A program made the translations under genes and the position numbers. Under the pieces are notes generated by a model. That model was not told the DNA's origin. It searched no databases and was given only the letters and a program-made list of their open reading frames with translations. 64,000 bases of DNA from Borrelia miyamotoi (GTDB lineage: Bacteria; Spirochaetota; Spirochaetia; Borreliales; Borreliaceae): positions 434,001 to 498,000 of the forward strand of contig NZ_AP024371.1 in NCBI RefSeq assembly GCF_019668505.1. The letters run 5' to 3'. Positions 52,912-61,294 of this stretch are shown here, piece by piece; positions within the stretch are counted from its first letter, which is position 1, and the number at the start of each line of letters is the position of its first letter.

Positions 52912-53582
52912 GAAGTTTGATTATTTGCTTAATTTGTATTTCTTGTTTTTGTGGTTATGCACAAGATAAAGGGAAGTTAGATGAGTCTTTGAAGTTGCAA
53001 ACCGTAGAGAGTCAACAAAAAAAGAAGGAATTTACTTTTAGATCGGATTTTTCTCATGGTATTTTGTCTTCTTTTTACAGGAGAATTGTTTTAAAGGGGA
53101 ATCCTGAGGTGATTTCATCTGATTTTAAGCTTAGAGCTGATGAGATTGAAATTTATGGTGAGGGAAGTTCTTATATTGAAGCCCGTGGAAATGTTTATTA
53201 TGAGGATTATGGCAATAAAATGAATGTTAAGTCTCAGTTTTTGTTTGTTAATAGAAAACTGGATAATTTCTATCTTCAAAAAGGAGTTGAGCTTGAAGAC
53301 TTAGAAAATGAACTTGTTGTTAAAGCTGAAAGAATTGAAGGTAATCGAAAAACAAATATTTATATTATGCAGTATTCTGTTAAAATATATAAAGGTGATA
53401 TCTTTGCAAGAGCTGAAAATGGAATTTATAATAAGGAAAATAAAGAGATAATTCTTGAGGGGGTTCCTGTAATTTATCAAGATGATAATTATTATTCTGC
53501 TTCAAGAATAATTTTGAATACAGAGACCAATAAATATAGTCTTGAGGGCGATGTTGAAGGTAAATTTACTCAAGTGGAATAA
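52908..53582 (+). CDS. LptA/OstA-family periplasmic protein
   Basis: A 224-residue exported protein. The signal peptide MRSLIICLICISCFCGYAQ is most simply read as type I with cleavage after AQ or YA, although two Cys in it allow a lipoprotein reading. Repeated OstA-type strands follow: ELRADEIEIYGEG-like LRADEIEIYGEGSSYIEARGNV, then LVVKAERIEGNRKTNIYIM, IFARAENGIYNKENKEIILEG and YYSASRIILNTETNKYSLEGDV. LptA bridges inner and outer membrane in LPS export. Borrelia has no LPS, so the cargo here must be something else. Confidence 0.85.
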   Translation: MRSLIICLICISCFCGYAQDKGKLDESLKLQTVESQQKKKEFTFRSDFSHGILSSFYRRIVLKGNPEVISSDFKLRADEIEIYGEGSSYIEARGNVYYEDYGNKMNVKSQFLFVNRKLDNFYLQKGVELEDLENELVVKAERIEGNRKTNIYIMQYSVKIYKGDIFARAENGIYNKENKEIILEGVPVIYQDDNYYSASRIILNTETNKYSLEGDVEGKFTQVE

Positions 53583-53583
53583 G

Positions 53584-54375
53584 ATGTTTTTCAGTAAAAG
53601 AAATAAAATAAAATTAATAAGAGAAAAACTTAGTTTTAGCACTAATAGCGATATTGTTCTTAAGGTAGATAACATTGTTAAGAAATATGGAGAGAAATGG
53701 GCTGTTAATGGGGTTACCATTAATGTTCATCAAGGTGAAGTTGTAGGTCTTCTTGGTCCTAATGGTGCTGGGAAAACTACAACCTTTTATATTATTGTAG
53801 GCTTTATTAGAGCTAAGAGTGGGAGTGTTTTGATAAATAGTTATGATGTTTCTGATCTTAACATGTATGAGCGAGCACGGCTAGGAATTGTGTATCTGCC
53901 ACAAGAATCATCTATTTTTAGAGAACTTACAGTTGAGGATAATATTTTGGTTGCTCTTGAGAGGCGAGAAGATTTATCTCAAACTGAGCGTAAGATGGAG
54001 CTTGAAAAGCTTCTTAAAGAATTTGAAATTAAGAGAATACAATATCAAAAAGCTTATACTCTATCTGGAGGAGAGAGAAGGCGAACTGAAATAGCTAGGG
54101 CTTTAGCAGTTAGTCCATATTTTTTATTGCTTGATGAACCTTTTGCAGGTATTGATCCTATTGCCATTAGAGATATAAAAGATATAATAAAAATTCTAAA
54201 AAGTAAAAATATTGGAGTTTTAATTACTGATCATAATGTAAGAGATGCTTTTGATATAGTAGATAGAGCTTATATTATTTATCAAGGACAAGTACTTGAT
54301 GAGGGAAATGTTGATTATATTATAAATAGTGATAAAGCTAAAAAGCTTTATCTTGGTAAAGAGTTTAAGTTATGA
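53584..54375 (+). CDS. lptB: LptB-type ABC transporter ATPase
   Basis: Cytoplasmic ATPase driving Lpt export. The 263-residue protein has Walker A GPNGAGKTTTFY near residue 57, the Q-loop VYLPQESSIFRELT, signature LSGGERRRTEIARAL near 160, Walker B LLLDEPFAGIDP near 180 and the H-loop ITDHN. All match LptB. ATG at 53584, one base after the lptA stop, is chosen over an in-frame ATG inside lptA. The membrane partners (LptF/G) are not in the window. It overlaps the next gene at ATGA. Confidence 0.93.
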   Translation: MFFSKRNKIKLIREKLSFSTNSDIVLKVDNIVKKYGEKWAVNGVTINVHQGEVVGLLGPNGAGKTTTFYIIVGFIRAKSGSVLINSYDVSDLNMYERARLGIVYLPQESSIFRELTVEDNILVALERREDLSQTERKMELEKLLKEFEIKRIQYQKAYTLSGGERRRTEIARALAVSPYFLLLDEPFAGIDPIAIRDIKDIIKILKSKNIGVLITDHNVRDAFDIVDRAYIIYQGQVLDEGNVDYIINSDKAKKLYLGKEFKL

Positions 54376-55061
54376 AAATAATAGAAAGAGAATTTTATTA
54401 TGAGTTTGAATTAGATTCTAGTGTTAAGTTGATCTATACTAAGAAACCTTTCAATTTAAGTGTAAGAGATATTAGTAGTGATAATTTAAGTTTTATTCCT
54501 AAGAATAAAAAGATAAAGTATTTAAAACAATTACATACGAATGTTGTTTATAATGTTTCTGATGATTTTGTCAATTTTCAGGAAGGAGATGGACTTGTTT
54601 CTTCTTCTTGCAATGTTGCTCTTCTGGCTTACTATGCAGATTGTCTTCCAATATACGTATTTGACAAATCAAAAAAATATATTGGGCTTGCTCACAGTGG
54701 ATATAAGGGTACTTTTAAGCTTGTTATTTTAAAAATGTTATTGATGTTTGAAAGCATGGGCTCGGATTTTCAGGATTTAAAAGTTGTTTTTGGTCCTTAT
54801 AATAGGTCATGCTGTTATGAAATTTCTTTAGAGTTTTTTGAAAAAGTAAATTCAAAATTTAGTAAAAAGTTGTTAGATATGTCTTTTTGTAGAAAGGATG
54901 ATAAAATATATTTTGATAATGCTAATTTTAATTTGGGGTTGATTTCTAATTTTAATTTAGATCTTGAGGATTCAGGTTTGTGTACTTATTGTAGTGATAA
55001 TCTTTATTCTTATAGAAAATCTAGGGAAAAGAGGAGTTACGCTTCAATTTGGAGAACTTAA
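54372..55061 (+). CDS. YfiH/PgeF-family protein (multicopper-oxidase-like fold)
   Basis: A 229-residue member of the DUF152/laccase-domain family, whose members act as purine-nucleoside enzymes or correct misincorporated amino acids in peptidoglycan (PgeF). The zinc-site residues are visible: His in KQLHTNVVY near residue 57, Cys in YADCLPIYV near 91, and His in GLAHSGYKGT near 112. Overlaps lptB by 4 bp. Given Borrelia's dependence on purine salvage, either role is possible. Confidence 0.88.
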   Translation: MKIIEREFYYEFELDSSVKLIYTKKPFNLSVRDISSDNLSFIPKNKKIKYLKQLHTNVVYNVSDDFVNFQEGDGLVSSSCNVALLAYYADCLPIYVFDKSKKYIGLAHSGYKGTFKLVILKMLLMFESMGSDFQDLKVVFGPYNRSCCYEISLEFFEKVNSKFSKKLLDMSFCRKDDKIYFDNANFNLGLISNFNLDLEDSGLCTYCSDNLYSYRKSREKRSYASIWRT

Positions 55062-55062
55062 T

Positions 55063-55809
55063 TTGACTGTTAAAGAGTTATCATCTATCTTGGATGAAAT
55101 TTTTAAAGTAAAAGATTATGAAAATATTGACAAAAGTATTAATGGGCTTCAAGTAGGTAATTTAGAATTAGAAGTTAAAAAGATTGCTTTTGCTGTTGAT
55201 GCAGGTATGGCAACTTTAAAAGAAGCAAAGGATTGTGATTTTTTAATAACTCATCATGGCATTTTTTGGTCAAAGTCAGAGAAAATTGTTGCTGGAGTAT
55301 ATGAAAAAGTTAAATGGCTTATTGAAAATGATTTATCTCTTTACTGCATTCATTTACCGATGGATGCCCATCCTGTTTATTCTCATAGCAAGGTTTTTTC
55401 TGATTTTTTAGGATTTCATAGCCCTATTTCTTTTGCAAGTTATAAAGGATTTAATTTGGGTATTATTGCTACTACTAAACTTAATTTTTCTGAAATTTTG
55501 AAGAAAATTGAAGCTAATAATAAGCATATTCTTTATTATAAAAAATTTAAAGAACATGTCGAAAAGGTAGCGATTGTTAGTGGTTCTGGGTCTTCTTTTT
55601 TTGAGGAAGCGTTGGAACATGGCATTGACTTGTTCATAACAGGAGATACTTCTCATCAGATATATCCTTTAGCTGAGGAATATGATGTAAATTTAATATT
55701 TGCTGGTCATTATTTTACTGAAATGTTTGGATTAATGAAATTAATGGAATATTTTGGAAATCAGAAAGAATTAGATGTTAATTTTATTTTAAAAGATACT
55801 AATTTATAA
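55063..55809 (+). CDS. NIF3-family (GTP cyclohydrolase 1 type 2-like) protein
   Basis: A 248-residue NIF3/YbgI-family metalloprotein of unsettled function. Landmarks: NGLQVGNLE near residue 28, AVDAGMATLKEAKDCDFLITHHGIFW with the metal-binding HH pair near 64, YCIHLPMDAH near 96, and GDTSHQIYPLAEEYDVNLIFAGHYFTE near the C terminus. The start is TTG at 55063 with GGAG 8 nt upstream, right after the yfiH stop; the frame extends upstream into yfiH but without signals. Confidence 0.9.
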   Translation: MTVKELSSILDEIFKVKDYENIDKSINGLQVGNLELEVKKIAFAVDAGMATLKEAKDCDFLITHHGIFWSKSEKIVAGVYEKVKWLIENDLSLYCIHLPMDAHPVYSHSKVFSDFLGFHSPISFASYKGFNLGIIATTKLNFSEILKKIEANNKHILYYKKFKEHVEKVAIVSGSGSSFFEEALEHGIDLFITGDTSHQIYPLAEEYDVNLIFAGHYFTEMFGLMKLMEYFGNQKELDVNFILKDTNL

Positions 55810-55818
55810 GGATTTTAC

Positions 55819-56331
55819 ATGAGTATAAATAAGCACAGATTAATTAACAATTTGATATTTGTCTCTACTTTAGTTTTTTGTGATCAATTATCTAAATATT
55901 TAATTGTTAAGTATGTCAGAATTGGAACTGAATATTTATCTTTTTTTGGAGATTTTTTTAAAATAATACATGTGAGAAATACTGGTATTTTATTTTCAAT
56001 AGGCTCTAATATTGATTCTAGTTTGAAGAATTTATTTTTCCTTGTAATTCCTATTATTGTTTTAGTTTTAGTTTTTTATTTTATATTAAAAGAACGCAGT
56101 AGATTTGCTAGAATTGCTCTTTTATTGATTTTATCTGGTGGTATTGGAAATATTGTTGATAGACTTTTTAGACCCTTGGGAGTTGTGGATTTTTTGGATG
56201 TGAGATTTTTTGGTATTTTTGGACTCCAAAGATGGCCAACTTTTAACTTTGCAGATACTTATGTTGTTATAGGAATGACTTTATTTATAATTTATGATTT
56301 GTTTGCAAGAAAGAAAAGTATTGATTTATGA
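55819..56331 (+). CDS. lspA: Lipoprotein signal peptidase II
   Basis: Inner-membrane aspartyl protease that cleaves prolipoproteins at the lipobox, important in Borrelia where lipoproteins dominate the surface. 170 residues, four hydrophobic segments. Catalytic Asp pair in GNIVDRLFRP...GVVDFLDV and FNFADTYVVIG. The N-terminal DQLSKYL motif is typical. It lies 9 bp after the NIF3 gene and overlaps the next gene by 4 bp. Confidence 0.96.
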   Translation: MSINKHRLINNLIFVSTLVFCDQLSKYLIVKYVRIGTEYLSFFGDFFKIIHVRNTGILFSIGSNIDSSLKNLFFLVIPIIVLVLVFYFILKERSRFARIALLLILSGGIGNIVDRLFRPLGVVDFLDVRFFGIFGLQRWPTFNFADTYVVIGMTLFIIYDLFARKKSIDL

Positions 56332-56552
56332 AGATTTTGTATTTTATTTTATGTTCATTAATTAATTTATCTTTGATGTTTTTGGTTTTTTTACTGGAAT
56401 TTCTTTTGATTGCTAAAATTAACATTATTGCTTCTTCTGTTTTTCAATTGATTCTAGTTTTTTTTATGATTATCATTTCAATTGTGATAAGCTATTTTGT
56501 ATCAAGCATTATTGTAAAGAATGCTATTTCTAAGTTTTTCAATCTAGATTAA
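56328..56552 (+). CDS. Small two-helix membrane protein
   Basis: 74 residues with two hydrophobic segments (about 5-30 and 36-62) and a short charged tail. It overlaps lspA at ATGA and is followed 17 bp later by the YmdB-family gene, so it belongs to this operon. I recognise no family. Confidence 0.7.
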   Translation: MKILYFILCSLINLSLMFLVFLLEFLLIAKINIIASSVFQLILVFFMIIISIVISYFVSSIIVKNAISKFFNLD

Positions 56553-56569
56553 TAAAGAGAGAGGCTTTA

Positions 56570-57388
56570 GTGAGTTTGCGGATTTTGGTTACTGGAGAGG
56601 TTGTAAGTAAGCCTGGTATTGTTGTAATAAAAAATTTTTTGTCTTCTTTTAAGCAAAAGAAGCACATTGATTTTGTAATATCTGGTAATAATTTTACTAC
56701 AGGATTTAGAGGGCTTTGTAAAAGGCATGCATTTTTGTTAAAAAAGTATGGTATTGATGTTTTAACTTTAGGAGAAAATGCCTTTGTAAGGGCTGGACTG
56801 AATGATGATCTTGATAAATTTAATTTTATTTTAAAGCCTCTAAATTGTCCTACAAAATTAAGAGGTTATTCTTATTTTATTTACAATGTTAGTGGCAAGA
56901 AGATTGCTGTAATTAGACTTGTTGGACAAACAGGTATTACAAAATATAATTTTAATAATCCTTTTTTTGCTTTTGATTATTTTTGTGAAAAAATTAAGTT
57001 GCATACTAACAACATAATTGTGATCTTTGATTCAAATACCACGGCTGAGGTTAATGCTATGTTCTTTTATCTAAAATCTAGAGTCAGTGCTTGTTTGGGT
57101 ACTGGTAAGAGAATATTAACAGCAGATCTCAGAATTTTCGATGGTACTGCGGTTATTACTGATCTTGGTAGGGTTGGCAGCTTAAATAGTGTTGTTGGAT
57201 ATGAGCCTAAATTTGAAATAGATAAGTTCTTGAAAGGATTTTTAAATAATCGGTTTACTGAATCTTGGGAAGGGCTTGGTTTTAATGGTGTTATAGTTGA
57301 GATTGATAATGGTAAAGCTGTGTGGGTGGAGGTTGTAAGGGAATATATCGAGTTTGATGGTAATCTTGAGAATAGAAGTGATATTTGA
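56570..57388 (+). CDS. YmdB-family protein lacking the metal-binding residues
   Basis: A 272-residue protein colinear with the YmdB metallophosphoesterase family over its whole length. At each position of the dimetal centre the ligand is changed: the GDIVGKPG motif reads GEVVSKPG, NGEN reads SGNN, LGNH reads LGEN, DFHAEAT reads DSNTTAE, and GTHTHVQTAD reads GTGKRILTAD. Three of these replace His. The framework (KPGIVVIKNFL, LTLG, RGYSYF, ITDLGRVG) is retained, so this looks like a folded but catalytically dead homolog. GTG start with AGAGAGG upstream. Confidence 0.8.
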   Translation: MSLRILVTGEVVSKPGIVVIKNFLSSFKQKKHIDFVISGNNFTTGFRGLCKRHAFLLKKYGIDVLTLGENAFVRAGLNDDLDKFNFILKPLNCPTKLRGYSYFIYNVSGKKIAVIRLVGQTGITKYNFNNPFFAFDYFCEKIKLHTNNIIVIFDSNTTAEVNAMFFYLKSRVSACLGTGKRILTADLRIFDGTAVITDLGRVGSLNSVVGYEPKFEIDKFLKGFLNNRFTESWEGLGFNGVIVEIDNGKAVWVEVVREYIEFDGNLENRSDI

Positions 57389-57453
57389 AAATGATATTTT
57401 AATTTCTTAGAATGAGTTTAATTTATGCAAGCTTTATTTATTTGGGGGCAATA

Positions 57454-58728
57454 ATGTATAGATATGTTGTAGAGGGTGGTTTTAAAATAGGTGGAAAAAT
57501 AACAGCTAGTGGAAATAAGAATGCGGCTTTGCCTTGCATTACAGCTGCATTGCTTACAGATGAAGAAGTTATTTTAGAAAATATTCCAAATATTAAAGAT
57601 GTAGAAGTTATTTTGGACATTTTAAAGAACATGGGAGCTTGGGTTTTAAGGGATGGTGATGTTGTTAAAATTAAAGTTTTGAATATTGTAAGAACAGAGG
57701 TAGATTCTTCTTTGACAGATTTAATTAGGGCTTCAATTTTGTTTGTAGGACCTATGCTTGCTAGGTGTGGTAAAATCAATATTGCTCCTCCTGGTGGAGA
57801 TGTGATTGGAAAAAGGCGTCTTGATACTCATTTTTATGGACTTGGTAAGCTTGGTGCTAAGCTGATAAATAGTGAACGGATTGTTTTAGAAGTAGGTAAA
57901 TTGGTCGGTGCTGAAATGTTTTTAGATGAAGCATCCGTTACTGCTACTGAGAATATTATTATGGCTGCTGTTCTTGCTGTTGGTGAGACTGTGATAATGA
58001 ATGCTGCATGTGAACCACATGTACAAGATTTGTGTAATATGTTGAATTCTATGGGTGCTAATATTTCTGGTATTGGTTCTAATATGCTTAGAATAATAGG
58101 TGTAAGAAAATTAAGTGGAACTAGATTTCGCATAGGAGCTGATTTTATGCAAGTAGGTTCTCTAATTAGCCTTTCTGCGTTAACAGGAGGTGAACTTGAG
58201 ATTAACAAGGCTGATCCTAGGAATTTTGTTTTAATAAAGCATGTATATTCTAAACTTGGCATTAATTTTGAGTATGACAATGAAAACATATATGTTAAGG
58301 AAAAACAAGATTTGAAGGTTAAATTAGATTTTGGAGGTTATATTCCCAAAATTGATGATGGACCATGGCCAGCTTTTCCAACAGATCTTATGAGCATAAT
58401 GATAGTAACTGCTACTCAAGTTCAAGGAACTGTTCTTATTTTCGAGAAAATGTTTGAATCAAGAATGTTTTTTGTAGATAAGCTTATCAAAATGGGTGCT
58501 CAGATTGTTCTTTGTGATTCCCATCGTGCTGTAGTTACAGGAAAAACTATCCTTAAAGGAAGTAATGTATCTTCTCCTGATGTTAGAGCTGGTATGTCTT
58601 TGCTTATTGCAGCTCTTTGTGCTAATGGTGAGAGTCGTATTCAAAACATTTATCAGATTGAGAGAGGATATGAAGATGTTGTTGATAAATTGAGTTCTTT
58701 GGGGGCAAGGATTAAGAAAGTGTTATAA
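57454..58728 (+). CDS. murA: UDP-GlcNAc enolpyruvyl transferase, Asp active site
   Basis: First committed step of peptidoglycan synthesis, adding enolpyruvate from PEP to UDP-GlcNAc. The 424-residue protein starts with MYRYVVEGG and SGNKNAAL with the catalytic Lys. The active-site loop reads PPGGDVIGKR: Asp116 replaces the usual Cys attacked by fosfomycin. The B. burgdorferi enzyme has the same Asp and is naturally fosfomycin-resistant. ATG at 57454 follows GGGGGC; an in-frame ATG at 57412 would add 14 unrelated residues. Confidence 0.96.
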   Translation: MYRYVVEGGFKIGGKITASGNKNAALPCITAALLTDEEVILENIPNIKDVEVILDILKNMGAWVLRDGDVVKIKVLNIVRTEVDSSLTDLIRASILFVGPMLARCGKINIAPPGGDVIGKRRLDTHFYGLGKLGAKLINSERIVLEVGKLVGAEMFLDEASVTATENIIMAAVLAVGETVIMNAACEPHVQDLCNMLNSMGANISGIGSNMLRIIGVRKLSGTRFRIGADFMQVGSLISLSALTGGELEINKADPRNFVLIKHVYSKLGINFEYDNENIYVKEKQDLKVKLDFGGYIPKIDDGPWPAFPTDLMSIMIVTATQVQGTVLIFEKMFESRMFFVDKLIKMGAQIVLCDSHRAVVTGKTILKGSNVSSPDVRAGMSLLIAALCANGESRIQNIYQIERGYEDVVDKLSSLGARIKKVL

Positions 58729-58913
58729 AAATAGGAATTATATCTTTGTTAGAAGATAATTTGATTGTTTGACAAAAGCAGGATAAGGGGAATTTTATTG
58801 TTATTATTGTTTAGATTTTAAGAGATAATTGATATTTTATGTTAAAAAGCTTGGCATTTATATGTTGATATATTACTATTTACTGAGGATAAAGCTTTGT
58901 ATATGAGTTTCAT

Positions 58914-58963
58914 AATTGAATTTATTTATTTTTGAATTGAATTTATTTATTTTTGAATTGAAT
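58914..58963. repeat. Tandem 21-bp repeat, 2.4 copies
   Basis: Unit AATTGAATTTATTTATTTTTG at 58914-58934 and 58935-58955 is identical, with 8 bases of a third copy at 58956-58963. It is in the gap between murA and the MATE gene, about 50 bp ahead of the MATE start. Copy number may vary between strains. Confidence 0.9.
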
Positions 58964-59002
58964 GAAAAAGTACTTTTGTGAAGCCTTATGATAATTTATA
59001 AG

Positions 59003-59008
59003 TATAAT
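59003..59008 (+). promoter_or_regulatory. -10 element of the MATE gene
   Basis: Perfect TATAAT eight bases before the ATG at 59016. The expected start would coincide with the A of the ATG. No good -35 at 17 nt and no ribosome-binding site. Confidence 0.5.
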
Positions 59009-59015
59009 ATGTGCT

Positions 59016-60359
59016 ATGATAATAAGTAAATCTAGAGAATTAATATTAGAAGGTAATTTATATAAAGTACTTTTAGTTATCAGTTTGCCTATCGTGATAA
59101 CTAATATGCTTCAGTCTCTTTATGAACTTACAGATATGTTTTATGTTGGAAAACTTGGAGCTATGTCGCTTGCTGCATTGTCTCTTGCTGGGCCTATTAA
59201 TTTTCTTATTATGGTTTTTGCTATGGGAATAGCTATGGGAAGTGTGTCTTTAATGTCTAAATGTATTGGAGAAGAGACTTTTGCTAAGTTTTCAAAATAT
59301 GCAGGCCAATTGATATTTTTAAATTTTGTATTGTCTTTGTTTGTTGCAATTTTGGTTTTATTGTCTATAGATTTTATTTTAGATGTTATGGGCATAAGTG
59401 GTGAACTTAAAGAAATTACAAAATCTTATTTCCATGTTGTAATCTATACAATACCTATAATGTTTTTAAGTGTTTCTGTTATATACATCTTAAATTCTCA
59501 AGGAGAGACCGTAATTGCAATGTTATTGACTTTGATTGCAAATATTATTAATATTATTCTTAATCCGATATTAATGTTTACGTTTGATTTAGGTATTTCT
59601 GGTGCTGCTTGGTCTACTCTTTTTGCAAAATTAATGACTGTTCTTTTTTATTTTTTTTTAACTTATAGACTAAATTATGGGCTTAAAGTGCATTTTAAGG
59701 ATATTGCTCCAGATATTCCTATAATAAAAAATATTGTTAGTTTGGGTCTTCCAGCTGCTTTTGGACAGATTATGGCTTCATTGTCGTTTTTTATTTTTCA
59801 TTATATTGCAGTTCAAATCAACCCAAAATTTTTAGCTGCTTATGGCATGGCTAATAATATTATTTCATTTCTTATTCTTTCTGGAGTGAGTATTGGTACT
59901 GGCATTATTTCAATTGTTGGACAAAATCTTGGCGCAAAGAATTTTGATAGAGTAAGAGATATTTTTAAAAAGGGATTTTTTGTTACCTTAGTAATAATGG
60001 TTATTTTTGCAGTATCTTTAATATTTTTTAGAGGAATTATAATAAAAACTTTTACAAATGACTTAGAAGTTTTTAGTTATGCTAATGACTATTTGTTAGT
60101 GGCATCGATTGGTGCTATTGGATTTGGATTGCAACAAGTTTTTTTTGGAGGGTTCATTGGAATGGGACTTACAAAACTTGTTATGATTATTGTTTGTGTT
60201 CGTCTTTGGATTATTCGCTTGCCATCTGTGTTTATATTGCAGTATTTTGGAGTTTTGGAAAATTCTTTAGGATATGCTTTTACAATCTCAAATTATGTAG
60301 CTTTAATTATTTTGTTCTGCTTAAGTCTTAATTTTAAATATTGGATTAAGAAACGGTAG
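59016..60359 (+). CDS. MATE-family efflux protein
   Basis: A 447-residue inner-membrane protein with about 12 hydrophobic helices and the MatE pattern in both halves: LPIVITNMLQSLYELTDMFYVGKLG at the N terminus and LGLPAAFGQIMASLSFFIFHY near residue 247. MATE proteins export drugs or metabolites in exchange for Na+ or H+. Substrate unknown. No Shine-Dalgarno is present and a TATAAT lies just upstream, suggesting leaderless translation. Confidence 0.93.
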   Translation: MIISKSRELILEGNLYKVLLVISLPIVITNMLQSLYELTDMFYVGKLGAMSLAALSLAGPINFLIMVFAMGIAMGSVSLMSKCIGEETFAKFSKYAGQLIFLNFVLSLFVAILVLLSIDFILDVMGISGELKEITKSYFHVVIYTIPIMFLSVSVIYILNSQGETVIAMLLTLIANIINIILNPILMFTFDLGISGAAWSTLFAKLMTVLFYFFLTYRLNYGLKVHFKDIAPDIPIIKNIVSLGLPAAFGQIMASLSFFIFHYIAVQINPKFLAAYGMANNIISFLILSGVSIGTGIISIVGQNLGAKNFDRVRDIFKKGFFVTLVIMVIFAVSLIFFRGIIIKTFTNDLEVFSYANDYLLVASIGAIGFGLQQVFFGGFIGMGLTKLVMIIVCVRLWIIRLPSVFILQYFGVLENSLGYAFTISNYVALIILFCLSLNFKYWIKKR

Positions 60360-60461
60360 GGTTATATTTATAATCATTTAAATTAGTTTGGTTGAAAATC
60401 AGGATTATATAATTTTATATTTGCAAGTAAGGAAATCATATAAAAATTGAATATTAATAAA

Positions 60462-60851
60462 TCAATCTTGCTTTAAAAATATATAGAATATGTTTTTTTG
60501 TTTCTTATTAATATTAATATTTAATTTGAAAGTTTTTTCTTCTCCTGCCTTAAGTCCTTCTTTAATTATGAAACCTGTTTTATTTCCTTTTTTAAAAATT
60601 GCGAATGAATTTTGTTTTATGTCTATTTTTTTATTATTTTTAAGAGTAATAATTAAATTATTTTTATCACTAGTATTAAATCTTACTATTTCAATCTTTT
60701 CTGTATTTTTCTTTATGGTGATAATATGAGTAATTTCTCTGGCAATTTCTTTTGATTTGACAGAATTGTTTTTTATGCATGATATAGTGATTGATATAAT
60801 GAATATTATCATCGTATTTAGTGGTATATATTTTAAATTGTGTCTTGACAT
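60462..60851 (-). CDS. Small predicted lipoprotein
   Basis: 129 residues. A hydrophobic segment (about 9-25) ends in ITISC, an acceptable lipobox with Cys25. The remainder is Lys/Ile-rich with alternating strands (KKNTEKIEIVRFNTSDKNN, GFIIKEGLKAGEEKTFKLN) and no family I recognise. A TACAAT lies about 12 nt before the ATG. It sits between the MATE gene and the tuf leader region. Confidence 0.65.
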   Translation of the reverse strand: MSRHNLKYIPLNTMIIFIISITISCIKNNSVKSKEIAREITHIITIKKNTEKIEIVRFNTSDKNNLIITLKNNKKIDIKQNSFAIFKKGNKTGFIIKEGLKAGEEKTFKLNININKKQKNIFYIFLKQD

Positions 60852-61233
60852 ATTATTATTTTATTGTAACCTTTTTAATGATAAGCTTAGAATAGTTAGT
60901 AAACTTTATGTTTTATGTGATTATTTGCCTAGTATATCAAATACTTCAATATTAAGTTTGTGATTATTTTTTATGTTATGGGCATGTAATGTCATTTAAG
61001 TCTTAATCTTATGTTTATTCTTTTAAAGAGAGTATTTATAGTTAAAATTAAGGTTTTTTATATAATGTTAAAATTGTTTGTGTGTGTTTAGCAATAATCA
61101 TGGATTGATATTAATGTCAAAGTCTTTGTGTTTTATATTGTCTTTATAATTAATAAGCTGTGTCTTCAACTTTAATTTGTTTGAAGCAAATATTGTGAAT
61201 CAATATGAAAAGTATTGCTTGCTTTTAATAATT
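60852..61233. other. Intergenic region between small lipoprotein gene and tuf promoter
   Basis: About 380 bp, AT-rich, no coding region that I can support. Short frames here have no ribosome-binding site and no protein-like composition. Confidence 0.6.
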
Positions 61234-61284
61234 TTATTCAAGATATATTAATATATTGACTATATCTTGAATAATATGTAGACT
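61234..61284 (+). promoter_or_regulatory. tuf operon promoter overlapped by a 14-bp inverted repeat
   Basis: Promoter: TTGACT (61256-61261), 17 nt, TAGACT (61279-61284). Inverted repeat: TTATTCAAGATATA (61234-61247) and TATATCTTGAATAA (61261-61274), perfect over 14 bp with a 13-bp centre. The centre and right arm cover the -35 and much of the spacer, the position of a repressor operator. Confidence 0.7.
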
Positions 61285-61294
61285 AATAGAGTTA

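Noticed and set aside
57438..58289. Long minus-strand frames opposite murA
   Set aside because: murA is complete and conserved on the plus strand; these are its shadows.
58769..58774. TTGACA after murA as a promoter for the MATE gene
   Set aside because: No acceptable -10 at 16-18 nt and it is about 240 bp from the gene.
60852..60857. Plus-strand TTGACA near the start of the small lipoprotein gene
   Set aside because: The base run after 17 nt (AACCTT) is not a -10, and no gene follows for 600 bp.
60757..60963. 68-codon plus-strand frame opposite the small lipoprotein gene
   Set aside because: No ribosome-binding site; composition is that expected from the complement of an AT-rich gene plus spacer.
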